The position numbers and the translations under genes are program-made. A DNA stretch of 64,000 bases from Panax quinquefolius (Eukaryota; Streptophyta; Magnoliopsida; Apiales; Araliaceae). Below, piece after piece: positions 1 to 11,148 of the stretch. Numbering within the stretch: the stretch's first letter is position 1; the number at the start of each line of letters is the position of its first letter. Location: positions 3,623,501 to 3,687,500 of the forward strand of contig CM035164.1 in assembly GCA_020205615.1 (NCBI GenBank), written 5' to 3'. The notes below the pieces were generated by a model. That model was given only the letters and a program-made list of their open reading frames with translations, searched no databases and was not told the origin of the DNA.

Positions 1-420
1 CATAAAAGTGCATCATCTCACTGCTCTCTCAACTCCCCCCGCCCCAACCCCAACCCAAAATATCATTAATGATAATGACAGACTACAACGTTTATAATAC
101 CAGGGATACTTACAGCAGTCACTATTTTAATTCCATAAAGGGGTTTTCAGAGTATCACCAAGTAAAACTTTGTAAGTTGCTCTTAGCAAAGCCACAGTTT
201 AATGTATTCCAGCATTCCAACAAGTGGAATTAATATTCAAGGGCTCACATGAGACATTTTACTAATGATTGTTGCAGTTTACTAGTAGAGTTTCCGCGGC
301 AGGGGGGGTGGAATATTAGCAATAGGTAACACAATGTCATTTTCTACCAAAAGTGTAAAATAAACCAGTATTAACCTCCAACTATTCACTTTAACAAAAA
401 ATTGTGGCGCTAGAGTTAAC

Positions 421-581
421 CTGGATTAAAACTTGTGTTTTTGAAGCACTCTGCAGTTGCCTTCCAACAGCATGGAGTAATAGACAATCCTCAACAAAGA
501 CATACTCAATAGAATTCATAGGTCCATCAACAAGATTGCGAACAAGGCCTAGAGCTTGCTCTTGGACAGAAGGCTTCGGGT
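421..581 (-). CDS. ARMC8: ARMC8-like exon 6
   Basis: This exon starts after ACATTCAG and completes the split codon from exon 5. It encodes PSVQEQALGLVRNLVDG and SIEYVFVEDCLLLHAVG. It ends CAG|GTTAAC in phase 0, and the following intron runs off the left edge. I see no further exon in positions 1-420. Confidence 0.85.
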
Positions 582-3500
582 CTGAATGTATAATATTTGT
601 GTGCATTAGTAAGCGTACAGTATCATAAAATCAATGCATTTTTCCTAACAAAATATAGCCATGAAGATTACCACAGATAAGGCTTCTTAATGTGGTTGCT
701 GTAAGCCCAAAGAAAATTCCTTCTTTAGAACTGTTGTCCGCCAGGAACATCAAGTTTCTCAAAGCCCATACGGCATTTACCCTAATAGTAGAATCCATAG
801 ATTTTGATAGCTGAACAAGCTGTTTAAGGCCTCCACATTTTATGAAAATTGACTTGTGCATGGCGAAATCAACCACTATGTTGCTAATTGCACCAAGGGC
901 AGCAACCTGAAAAACAGAGAAAATTGAAGGATTATCAATTATGCAACATTTAGCATTAACATAATACAGTAGCATACTGTTTAAGGATCATCAATTCTAC
1001 AAAATCTCATTTACATTGTTTAAGGTGAATGCTTCTTTAGGAATCATAATTTTCATAACATTAATATGGAAAATGAGTAAAATGTCCGCTTAAGAAATTA
1101 TTGCAGTTACAACCTCCACCACCCACCACAAGGGGAAAAACAGAAAGTCCCCAAACATACGCACCCAAAAAAATGTATTAACCACCATTACCATAGCTGA
1201 CCAATCAACCAAAATCAAACTCCAGTTAACATCTGTAATATTCTAATATGATAACCACACGCAAAGCGGCATCTAATGTCCAAGCTCTTTTGCATCACCA
1301 ACATAACACCCCAACTCCTGCCCTCAATTGTATCCTTTTCACTACCATAACATCTAAATTAGTAACCTATGCCATAATAATTAAAAACATACTTGTAAAA
1401 AATAAACTCGAGTTTCATATTAGAAGTGTGCTTATACGAATTCTGCTTTTCATTGCCTTTGATGTGTTTCACTGTCTAGTAAGCTCCTTTGCACCTACAG
1501 GCTTGTCACCAAGCTTGACAGCTTTTGTCAAAAGTTGAAAACTAAGCCTATTCCATAGTTTGTCTAGTTTCTTATCACTTGCTCATTAGATGGTTGCACC
1601 GTATTATATTTCGTCACCCCTAGGTAATTCATGTGTAGATAACGTCTTTACTTGTGTTTGTGTGTGTGTGCGTGTGTGTATATATAATAGGAATGAGAGA
1701 AAGAAGAGAGCATAGCTGAGATACTTTAAGAAGAAAATACTTTAGAGATTAGGAAATGGGATTACAAAAGAAAGAGAAAGCTGCATATTAATTATTTTTT
1801 TAAACATTTTTCTATTTAAGGCACATTTATCAGTCGGCGAATAGATAAGTCAAGTCACATAGAAGCAAGCAGAAGCAAGCCTTGGGGCAACTAAGGATAA
1901 AGGTAAATGATAAAACATATTTAGATAATGATTACAATTGATTTAAATAATACCGACTACTAAGAGAAAAAGGAATGATTCTTTTTTCAAGGAAAAGAGT
2001 ACCAGGAAAAAGTGAAGAATTTGAACACTTGAAGTTATATTAAAATCGTGAATATCTTTCTTGAAGCATTAGGGAGTTATTTCAGATTAGACGTGATTTT
2101 TAATTTTACTAATTTTGATTTTCTTTGCTTTTGACACACTTCACTGTGAAATAACCTCCTTTACGCCTATTTGTCACCAACCTTGACAGTTTTTGTCACA
2201 TGGTGTTAAGTAAACCTATTCCCCAGTTGACCTTGTTGCTTATCAGCTAGTTGTACCATATTATTTTCCTAAACCTCTACGCTTTTTTCACGAGTAGATT
2301 GCCTCCTAACATGGGATATATGTACGGCTCTAACTTTCATTTGACGTTGTTTGTGGAGGACAGCCTTGGAAAGTTGGTGAATATAGGCTGTGTTGCTAGG
2401 GAGGGTGGTAAGAATTGAGATTTATAGAATTATGAGAAAGAGGGAAGAAAATAACAAAGCGGCAGTACTCTAACAAGAAAGTACTTAAAAGATTTAGGAG
2501 AAATGGGAAGAGAGAGAGGCTCCGATAATGAATTGAGTGAATGTTATTTTGTTGATGTTCAGCTAGAGTAACCAGTAGTGATGTGGAGCCTTGGACATAT
2601 TTATGAAATATTTTAAGTAAAAACGAGGTTAATTAAATAATTAAGAAAACACGGAGGTTTATAAATAAAAAAAATTAAGTCAAATGACCTACATTAGGCT
2701 AAAATATACTCGCACTAAATATCAAATTAACAATTCAAGTAGATTTCGCTTAATTTTGTAAGTTTCCATATGAGCCAAATCATCTGGACTATTTTGGCTG
2801 AATTTTAGTTACCATAGAGGGAATGGCCCAATTTTTTTTTATTTGGCAATGCACCTATCTAATATTAGCAAGTTTGCAGAAGAAACAAAAAGAATGATGA
2901 ACAGATCCCGAAGAAATCATCAGAAACACAATAAATGCTCAGAGAAAAGAATAAGAGAACCCCGCCGCTTGACTCAGTGGTTTAAGGGAGTCAACCATAA
3001 ACCCAGAGGTCTTGAGTTCAACACCCACTGAAAAAAAACATAAGAGCCACGGACCGCAGGTTTCGACGTGTTTCGAAAGCCTTGTTTGGGGTGGGGAGGG
3101 GAGATATAGTTGCAAGACCGGGACACTCCTCATAGCAACAAAAAAAAAAAAAGGAGTAAGACACTAAACTACTATATCCAAGAACCTAAAGATTTATGAT
3201 TTGATACCACTTTTTAAATAAAGAGGCATATTCAATTTTATAAATTGAAATTATTCTTTATATTCTTTTTCTTATTTTTTGGGTATGTATAGTTTATTAT
3301 AAAGTTACAAAGGCACCTCCATCACATATTCACATGCCATTTCTTAAAGAGGAAAATCCAATAGGACATATCATATATTCCTGTTTTGTTTAAATTTTTA
3401 ACCTTTACCCACTTCAAAAAGCAAGCTATTATGTGACAATTGGTATCTTTATTTAATTGATACTTGTGAGTGTACTTTCCACCTTATTTCGAAATTCATA

Positions 3501-6500
3501 TATGAACCATCTGCCCATCAAATTTAATTGGTTAAAAATGGAGTATTACATTGAAAATAAAAAATAGTGACTTTAGTTTGAAAGTAATCATTCCCAGATC
3601 TGCAAGCAGAAGTCTCTAAGAAATTTGATTTTACAAATAAAAGAGGAGAAAATCTGAATGTAGATAAACATATAAAAACTTTGTTTAACTTGAAACTTTG
3701 CAAGACCCACGAGACATGAATAAAGTTTTTTAGGTTAATTGGCTTACATAAACATTGTCATATTGCGTATATCATGCCGCTTCAGATTTATTCACGAGTT
3801 TTCATACTACAAATATATAATATGTTAGCTGAATATGGGATTGCGTGATGCAATTCATACCCTAGGATTGATACCTTGGATTCTATAACACTATTTCAAA
3901 CGTATTAGCCTTTAAACCCTACAATCAGACATTACTACCCTTGCATACCCTTAAACATCCCTATTAGACAAACCCTACTTTTTACTTTGTCCAATCACTC
4001 AACCATACCTTAAAGAAGAAAACCCAAGTAACAATCAACCCATTTAAAGAAAAGGATTTCATTTCATAAAAATCAAAAAATTACAAAGCAGCACGAGGAC
4101 AAGATGCCTTCAGAAAAGGGAAAAGTAAAAAAGAAAATGAAGAAGTGAAAAACATCAAAATCCTTAATGGAGCTTCCTCCAACCTTATGCAAATAGAAAT
4201 GAAAACCCAGGAAAGCGCCCATAGAAGCCTTAAGGGAAGCAAAGCATTAAACCGTATCCGAAGCAGTGATCGTGCATCTAACACAAAAATCCCCCTCATT
4301 CCTCTGTCCAGACACCCACATAATGAAAAAACACGTGCAACATAACAAAATCTTCCCATCCCAACTCCTCCCAAAACCCCAAAATCTGCTAAGGAGATGC
4401 AAGGAAGAATAATAAGTTTCAATCCTCAACGAAATATCACTGCAGACTGAATAATCCTGCATTTAGGGATATTACTAACAAAAAAATAAAAAATGTACCT
4501 GCACAGAAGGAGAAGAATCATCTAAAAGCTGAACCAAGGGCATGATGATTACTTCATTCATAAAACTACCTGCACTCAGATGCTGAATGACATCATATCA
4601 GCAAAGATCATTATAGACTAACGCCATAATCAATAAACCAGATATTTGGAATTAAAATTGCACCTGGACTGACCGAGAGACATTCTTTAAGCAAACGCAT
4701 GCTGCAGCACGTACCTCCTCACTATCATGATTTAGGGCATCAATCATAAAGTTGAAGGCCTGCATTTCAGGATTAGGCATCTCTACTAAGTACACAATTC
4801 AGCATTATTATGTTCATACTGCAAATTTCTTTAATTTTACTACATTACTAAATACGTCATTCCTAATATGCCTATAAGCACTAGGGTCCTCAGGTTCATC
4901 CTTGAGTCCTTTAATCTTATGGAAACCCTTGTTGTCTATATCTAAAAACTCAATGAATCGAGAGTCCTAACCTCGAATGGAACATGAAGGGAGTTAAAGC
5001 CCAAATGATGAAGATAGCTTTAAAAATTGGTGATATAATGTTTAGTGATTACTGGTTGAAGGAACTTGGTTCCATTTTGGTGGATCTTCAAGCTTGAAGG
5101 ATGATACTCCATGAGAAAGAAAATGAGATTGTGTACCACGAAAAAATAATCAACATGGAGCCACTCTTAAGCAAAGAATTTCACTCTCTGTGATGAAATT
5201 TAGTTTAGCCTGTTGGCAATCTCAAAGGGGTCATGAATGTATTAACACAAGAAGCCTAAAGCATTTTAGTACAAGAACTTCAGGTAGAGATGAAGCAGGA
5301 CTACTTTTGTGGTTTTTAGAAGCAATAGAATACGTGTACAAGGCACACCCAAGTCATTTCCAGAGAATCTTGAGACAAAGTTCTTCATTACTTACATCAA
5401 AGGATTTGGCTATGGAAAGGTAGAGTTATGCCAATTCCAACACTTCAAATTTGATGAAGGGCGAAGGCTAAGGGAACAACAGCTTGGTATCCATGAGTAC
5501 ATGGATCATTTGAAGGGGGCAGGAGTAAGGCCAAGGGCCGTAGTAACATAATTCTAGTTGTAGGTTTGCTAAATTGTAATAGAGGTTTTTAGATTAAGGA
5601 CAAGGTAGCATTTGTGTGTGAGAGAAAATAGTTAGGGAGCAAGATAGTGGTTCATTTTAGTTTTAAGTCTTCTAGTAGTATAAATAGTAGAAGACATTAA
5701 TTGCATTTAATCTGAATTTCAATGGGAAAATGGTTTAGTCATTCTCTATCTAGCTCTTTTATCTTCTTCACCTAGTTCTTATTGTTTCTTACTATTTTCT
5801 GCCTAAATTCATACTACATCAGTATTGTTTTGCTACTGTTTTTCTCTAATTCATCAACTAACTTTGATTGTTAGTTGATATAACTTTGTTGAGATTAAAA
5901 TCAAGTCAACATCTAGGGTCAATCCTGACAAACGTCATCAACCCCATTACTCCATGTTATCAAATTCAGCTCTCTCCTCCAACAACATTCAACCTCAATA
6001 ATCTGAACCTACAAAAATGATGCTAGCCAATATTCATGGACACAATTCACAGTGCTGGAACAGCAAGTAAGCAACCCAACAATTCCAACTCCATTGCCTT
6101 ATCAACCACTTACACCTAATCTTCCTCCCACATTCTAAGCCTTATTCCTAGAACCCTAGATCATACTTTCTTCTTTGCATACTTTTCAACTCAAATTTTT
6201 TTAGAATTTAAATTCTTTGTGCTAAAAGTGGAAGATTCTCAGCCACAAGAGTCGAGAAAAAAAAAACCTACTACCTCTTTCTCTTTCTCTCCTCCACATT
6301 CTAAGCCACGTACCTCTAACCACACAATTCTTACCCTTTATAGATAATCTTTTGTCATAACTCGCTCTCCGACTCTTCTCTTGCTTCTCCTTAATGGGAA
6401 TTGCATAAACACTTTAATGGTGAGTTTTTTTTCCACATGAACCCTAGCAGTGTTCCAATTGACAAATAATATAGTCTACACCTATAAGGAAACACCCCCC

Positions 6501-9330
6501 CCCAAACACGAGGAAGTAAAAAAAGTAGAAGATATATACATCTGAGCAGTTTGAAGGGTTATGTCAGACATCCAGGTCCCTGGTTCAGCTAACTTTCAGA
6601 ACTGCTCGGCTAGGAAATGCAAGATGGAAAGTAAAGGAAATATGAAAATTAAATAAACAAAAGAAATATAGAAAAGAAACAACTGTCTGCAAAAAGGTGC
6701 AGCAGCACAAGAAAAGTCCAAAACTTCAAGTTGACGCCATTCTATGAGACAACGGACCTTGTGTGAAATGATCGTTGACCTGCAGCATTCCAATTTTGAG
6801 CATAGAGCAGCCAGTGCCAAAAATAACCCTTGATAACGTTTGGGCTGTGATGAAACTCTCTGCAAGTGGTCACAGAGTTTATCAACTACATTTGCCTCGT
6901 ATGCTAATTTCTGTATATCCTCTTTTTCTGCAATTAAACTAGATAAAACAAAGCCTGATTCATCCCCAACTTGACCAGGATCATCTAGAAGCTCAAGTAA
7001 TATAAATATCAATTTCATTTTGATTCCAACACCTTGAAGATAGGAAGGAGAAGTGTTTCTTATAACAATCAAACACGTACAGGCTAGCAATCTTGTCCGA
7101 GGGTACCTATCCTTTGTTAACTCAGTTAAACCACTCAATGCTCTTCCACTTTCAGTTCCAACAAACTTTGAGATTACTTCAGGATTTTCCTTCATTATTG
7201 ACGCTAGAGACTCTAAACTAGCATCTCTCTGGCTTAGAGAACCTCCAAGAAGAGAAACAAGCTTCTTTACGACTCCAGCATCACTCAGTGCCTTCTGCTC
7301 TATGTTTGTCTCACAGGAATGTGTTATGATACTAGAACCAAGTCCAGTAACATTTTCATTCTCACTATTCAACAGTGATAGTAGAAATTCCATGTTTTCT
7401 ATTTGAAGAAAATCATACTTTGGGGCCAATTTTGATTGATATATCATTCTAAGGGAACGAGCACCAGCATCGACAACCTGCAAAACAGACATTACCATCT
7501 AAGATTTAATCAAGAAGATCAAAATTATTGGTCTTGAAAAGATGAAAATCTCAATTTGAAAATACAAATTACGTGATGGAGAGAATTATCGGGAAAAAAT
7601 TAAAGGATCGAGAAAACTAATACCGCAACCCTTTATTCCCCCCTATTGCCCTTCGCATTCACATTGTGCAAAACGATAAGGGTATACCGGTATAGGTTCT
7701 GAGACCCCTGTTCGAATGATCTTACAAAAAGAATCCACTACTCCAAGCATCAAAAGTAAGATCGTATAATTAATTTCTTTAAGAAGTCTGTTGAAAATAC
7801 CATGTTTGAAAGGTTATGTTGAACAATGCTGGATATGGAGACAGATACACATTCATATTAACGTTCAGAGCATTTCAAGTGAAAATTATTCACTAGCATA
7901 CATTTCGAGAGGACAAAATCATAAAAGCAAGTTACGGAAATGGATAGCTATAATGTCGGTGAATAATGACAATTTTTGGTACTTATCAAGATAGTTATAT
8001 TAAAATTTGTTTCTTCAAATGCTTAAGTTACCAAAAAAAAAAAAGAAGACGCGATTTAAAAAGTTCAACACAACATCATAGGAGTAGCCGAGTAGGATGA
8101 AAAGCAGATATGTCATCAATTCAAGGAATATGCCTCTTAGAATCAATTCTGTAAAATAAAGTACTCTTACAGTCATACTTCAAAAGACAATCTTTGAGAA
8201 GACTGTTACGTTAACTTAATTATTACGAGAAAGTTCATAATATGTGATAATGAAGTAAAGGTGAACAAGTGAATCGTATCTTAATTCAATGTGCCCTGCC
8301 CAATGGTTTTGTTCTGAGTTTCTCCTTGGATTAGTTTACACAAATACAATGTGCACTCTAGTTTGGTGTTGGTACTGAGAAAACTTGAAGATCCAAACCT
8401 CACATTGGAAAAATTGTTTACCATTAGGAAGGATTAAAGAGGATAAGTTAATAGCCTTTAATACCAATCCATTATGATTATCTTGTACGTTAAGTCCCAT
8501 ATTTCTTCAAGTAAGGTTTCATCCTTTCTGTTCTTCAAGCACGACAGCATTATTCTCCTTTTTTGTTGAGTGATCAATGTTCATTAAAGGAAAGTTTTTC
8601 ACCCTTTTCAATTGACTCAATATTTTATAGTAACAAGAAGGTTAATCTCACTAACATCTCAAAATGGCCATGAATGAATTCAATTTCAAACAATTCCATA
8701 AATAGACCTTTAAGAACATGCTTTTCTCCCTGTTTTTAACTCAATTTTGTCATAGACTAGACTTTCATTTCACCTTTTCCTTGCTGAGAAAACTCGCAAG
8801 TGGATACATAAAAGGAGACTCCAAATCAATTATAAATCGTTACTGTGCCTAATACAGTGACTCAATTGAAATTTACCTAATTCTTTCGCCGGGAATGAAA
8901 ATTAAATGATGAAAAAGCCCAAAAAGCATGAAAATTGGATTGGCTTGTGTTGTACCTTTTCGTTGGGATGAGAAATGAGACTCAATAAATGAGGAAAAGC
9001 TCCGGCATCGAGCACCGCCTTAACACCGGCATCAACTCCGCACGCGAAGCTTCCAATGGCAGCTACGGACTGGACCAAAAGAGAATTGACATTTCCGTCG
9101 CCGTACGGAAAAGCGGATACGGCGGAGGAGAGAATTGAGACAACGTAGGGGACGGCTCCGAGCTTGATGTAGGAGAGCTTTTTGGTGCGATTGCCAATTA
9201 TCTGATTCTTGAGCTCTCTCAAGGCCTTAAGCTTAGCTTCGCCGTCGTCAGAGGCGCCGGAGCTCAGCCGCGAAATTAGGTCATCTGGCCGGCGGTGAGA
9301 CGACGATGAGGCTGTGGCGGATGCTGGCAT
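421..9330 (-). CDS. ARMC8: Armadillo-repeat protein, ARMC8/GID5-like (3' end outside window)
   Basis: Six exons read right to left: 9330-8956, 7477-6758, 4759-4664, 4582-4499, 906-672 and 581-421. They join into one open frame of 557 codons with no stop. The product is built of tandem armadillo helices, for example SLLVQSVAAIGSFACG in exon 1, VQVAALGAISNIVVDF across exons 4-5 and VQEQALGLVRNLVDG in exon 6. In the ARMC8/Vid28 (Gid5) family such a protein is a scaffold of the cytosolic and nuclear CTLH/GID E3 ubiquitin ligase, linking substrate receptors to the catalytic core. Human ARMC8 is about 670 residues, so roughly the last 100 are missing here, to the left of position 1. The start chosen is the ATG at 9330, because the upstream in-frame ATG at 9390 lies close to or before the predicted transcription start. 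Family assignment rests on recalled similarity. The armadillo fold itself is clear. Confidence 0.85.
672..906 (-). CDS. ARMC8: ARMC8-like exon 5
   Basis: This exon has 78 codons plus one base. The acceptor is TTTTTCAG|GTTGCT and the donor TGTG|GTAATC (phase 1). It contains the repeats VAALGAISNIVVDF and STIRVNAVWALRNLMF. The phase-1 end joins exon 6 to restore the aspartate of ICDPKPSVQ. Confidence 0.87.
1440..2530. repeat. Old direct duplication within intron 4
   Basis: Two diverged copies, about 1445-1780 and 2120-2515, share the same order of motifs. Both have a 'TTCACTGT' start, then 'CCT..TTGTCACCAA.CTTGACAG.TTTTGTCA', a 'TTAGATGGTTG / TTATCAGCTAGTTG' segment, and a purine-rich 'AAGAAA.TACTT.A.AGATTAGGA' end. 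No TIR or LTR was recognised. Confidence 0.45.
2958..3152 (+). mobile_element. tRNA-derived SINE in intron 4
   Basis: A pol III promoter is visible: a box A-like TGACTCAGTGG at 2970-2980 and a box B-like GAGTTCAACACC at 3014-3025, spaced as in a tRNA. About 115 bp of unrelated body follows, then an A-tail at 3140-3152. The flanks show an imperfect target repeat: AAAAGAATAAGAGA on the left and AAAAGGAGTAAGACA on the right. It is inserted antisense to the host gene. The specific family is not assigned. Confidence 0.65.
4499..4582 (-). CDS. ARMC8: ARMC8-like exon 4
   Basis: This is a 28-codon exon (HLSAGSFMNEVIIMPLVQLL and onward) between ATTCAG|CAT and CAG|GTACAT, phase 0 at both ends. It finishes one repeat and supplies the DDSSPSVQ linker that leads into VAALGAISN of exon 5 on the far side of a 3.6-kb intron. 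Confidence 0.82.
4664..4759 (-). CDS. ARMC8: ARMC8-like exon 3
   Basis: This is a 32-codon exon between ATGCAG|GCC and CAG|GTGCAA, phase 0 at both ends. It encodes a near-canonical armadillo segment, DSEEVRAAACVCLKNVSRSV. It was found only by reading for splice sites, because it is too short to appear as a long ORF. It continues directly into exon 4 across an 81-bp intron. Confidence 0.82.
4760..6757 (-). other. Intron 2, with TE-like remnant near 5.0-6.0 kb
   Basis: The section around 5000-5940 looks inserted. It has two overlapping plus-strand ORFs (5190-5423 and 5309-5551) on the strand opposite the gene. An LTR-like tail follows, with a TATAAATAG motif near 5680 and a pyrimidine-rich leader. 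I could not identify a protein domain or the insertion boundaries, so it is recorded as an unclassified degenerate element. Confidence 0.3.
6758..7477 (-). CDS. ARMC8: ARMC8-like exon 2
   Basis: This is the largest exon, with 240 codons of armadillo repeats. The acceptor TTTTGCAG|GTTGTC and phase 0 match exon 1 exactly. Helices include NVTGLGSSIITHSCETN and RTRLLACTCLIVIRN. The proposed donor, AAG|GTCCGT, is weak. The frame stays open for about 50 more codons, but those residues no longer look like armadillo sequence, so the end is less certain than the start. Confidence 0.8.
7478..8955 (-). other. Intron 1 of the ARMC8-like gene
   Basis: AT-rich non-coding DNA with a short A-run at about 8032-8043. 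I see no coding exon, TIR, LTR or structured RNA in it. Confidence 0.6.
8956..9330 (-). CDS. ARMC8: ARMC8-like exon 1 (start codon)
   Basis: This exon has 125 codons. It begins MPASATASSSS, a low-complexity N-terminus, followed by the first armadillo helices (KLSYIKLGAVPYVVSILSS, then SLLVQSVAAIGSFACG). It ends AAG|GTACAA in phase 0. It is GC-rich compared with the surrounding DNA, as first coding exons often are in plants. The frame runs past the donor for only a short way before a stop, which supports the splice site. Confidence 0.88.
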
Positions 9331-9414
9331 TCTGCGATAATTGTCATGTGCGTGTGTTTCTGCGTAATAAGTGTGTGTGAGAGAGAACAAAATATGGTAA
9401 GAGATAATTTTGTG

Positions 9415-9422
9415 TATTTATA
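9415..9422 (-). promoter_or_regulatory. TATA box of the ARMC8-like gene
   Basis: TATAAATA on the minus strand lies about 85 bp upstream of the chosen ATG (9330). Transcription would be expected to start about 25-35 bp downstream, near 9385. That places the alternative upstream ATG (9390) at or before the start of the transcript. Confidence 0.6.
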
Positions 9423-10231
9423 ATGGGATGGTGATAATTTTAAATTTTTAATGTCAATTTACTAAATTCTAGAATAAATTTTTTCTTGATATTAAATTAA
9501 CTAAAATGTATATTTTTCTTGATATTAAAAAGAGATTAATTTATAGATTTTTATAAACTAGTCTTATCTTATTTTTATTTATAGTAATATAGAATAACAT
9601 AAAATTCTGAATTACCATCACAATCTCTATTAATTTAAACATTTAATAAATTTCGAATAAATATGGACTAAAAGATATTCTTAAACAAATCAGAAAATAA
9701 AACCTTTTTTTCTTTAATAAAAGGGAGTACTAATTAGCATATATGTTACTTTTAAAACTTAAATGATCGAGTTCATATAAACTAGCATATATGTTTGGAA
9801 TTGAACTATTTATTTTAATTTAATATTATTTCAACTATTTTATTTCATAATAGAATATTAATAATCTTTTAAATAGTCCTATAATTTATGCACAAATTTT
9901 CGTCATTCTTAAAGTTATTTATGAGAAATTATATACTTTCACAATGAATGTGGGATTCCATTTTAAGCTATCAAATGGTTTTATAGATTAATAGGCTCGC
10001 ATTAAAGAATTAATAGTTCACTCGTCAAATGATTAAATAGTCTGAAATAATATTAAATTAAGATAAATAATCTAATTGGAACATATTTTTGCAAATAAAC
10101 ATGACATTAGAGTATAGGAAGTATTTAAAAAGTTGATAATGTATATTGCTAACTAATTTTCAAAAGAGATATTTTAATTTTCAAATTAATTTAAGTAATT
10201 TAAAAATTCAAATGTTGATATAAATTTATTT
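9423..10231. other. Intergenic AT-rich DNA upstream of the gene
   Basis: Very AT-rich sequence with no gene or recognisable transposon. Its last five bases, TATTT at 10227-10231, are the left target-site duplication of the adjacent solo LTR. Confidence 0.6.
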
Positions 10232-10488
10232 TGTAATACTCCAATTTTTTATGAATAAAGATTTAATTTTCTCTAAATATTATTTTGAATAATACGGTGT
10301 TGATTTGATATAATGGTATAGTTATGGGTGATATGTGCAAATTTTGCAAAGTAATCAAGTTGTCATAAAATATTCGTTTGGTCGGAGAATATTCTTTTTA
10401 TCGAGAATATTCGTACGTCGACACAATCATTGGTGGACCCCACACAACGAAATAATTATCGGATATACACTACAAGAAAAAGGGTCAT

Positions 10489-10748
10489 CTGCGACCAATG
10501 ATATCAGCGACCGCCCGATGTGGTCGCTAATATTAGTAATAGCGACTGTCATCTGCGACCGAGACTGGTTTTAGTCGCTAGTTCCTATCAGCGACTGCAT
10601 GCGGTCGCTGATATAAATTTCCCTCTCAAAAATTTGGTGTGAAATCCTGGAGCGATTTTGTTTGCGACTAATTTCTATCAGCGATCGACTGGCGGTCGCT
10701 GACACGTCCACGCCATTAAAAATCAGAGACCGCATGCGGTCGCTGATC
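10489..10748. repeat. CACTA subterminal GCGACC/GGTCGC repeats
   Basis: More than a dozen copies of GCGAC or GTCGC occur in both orientations, several paired as short inverted repeats such as GCGACTGCATGCGGTCGC. In CACTA elements these subterminal motifs are the transposase binding sites. Confidence 0.75.
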
Positions 10749-10749
10749 G

Positions 10750-11119
10750 TCTTAAACTTAATCAGTCTCAGGCATTCGTTCGTTGAGTAGACGAGAAAGA
10801 AAAAGAGGGAGACAGGAGAGGGAGAAGAGGGAGAAGGGGGAGAAGAGAAGAGAAGAGGGAGGTCAGTTGGTTCATTACGTTCGTGTGTTCATTCTTCTCC
10901 AAATCAGAGACTAATTTTAGAGGTAAGAAATACTTTTTAACTTCTTCTTTTTTTGGTTGTTTATTTTTTGGTTGTTTGTTATGTTTGTTCATTCTTCTCC
11001 AAATCAGTATGTTTGCTACGATTTTTTGTTTTAAGAGTTAATTTATTGCAAAGAGTTGAATGAATGAAAATGATTTTTGGATTACTGAAATTTATAGCTT
11101 CTTATTGAAATTGGGAATA
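10750..11119. other. CACTA 5' leader region
   Basis: A purine-rich tract (GAGAAGAGGGAG repeats, 10788-10862) is followed by a repeated 20-bp word, GTTCATTCTTCTCCAAATCA, at about 10888 and again at 10987. This may be transposase-gene leader sequence. No coding region is seen. Confidence 0.4.
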
Positions 11120-11148
11120 CTAGTTGATAGCCCGTGCAATGCACGGGC
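11120..11148 (-). mobile_element. Helitron 3' terminus (minus strand)
   Basis: On the minus strand the order is an 8-bp-stem hairpin GCCCGTGC-ATT-GCACGGGC, a short spacer, CTAG, then T. This is the usual Helitron 3' end, a GC hairpin just before CTRR with insertion between A and T, and here the plus strand reads A|CTAG. The matching 5' end (TC on the minus strand) should lie to the right but I could not place it. The Helitron therefore spans an unknown part of 11.1-17.9 kb. Confidence 0.6.

Larger units (their letters stand above)
907..4498 (-). other. Intron 4 of the ARMC8-like gene
   Basis: This long intron has no conserved coding segment. It contains a GT/TA microsatellite near 1660-1685, a diverged internal duplication, a SINE, and a stretch near 4080-4440 with long overlapping ORFs on both strands that I cannot assign. 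Confidence 0.7.

Noticed and set aside
404..628. Plus-strand ORF opposite ARMC8 exon 6
   Set aside because: It is the antisense shadow of a confirmed exon.
4081..4422. 113-residue hydrophobic minus ORF in intron 4
   Set aside because: It overlaps another minus-frame ORF and a plus-strand ORF, has no recognisable domain, and lies between well-supported ARMC8 exons.
7053..7406. 117-residue plus ORF opposite exon 2
   Set aside because: Antisense shadow of the armadillo exon, which has clear protein similarity on the minus strand.
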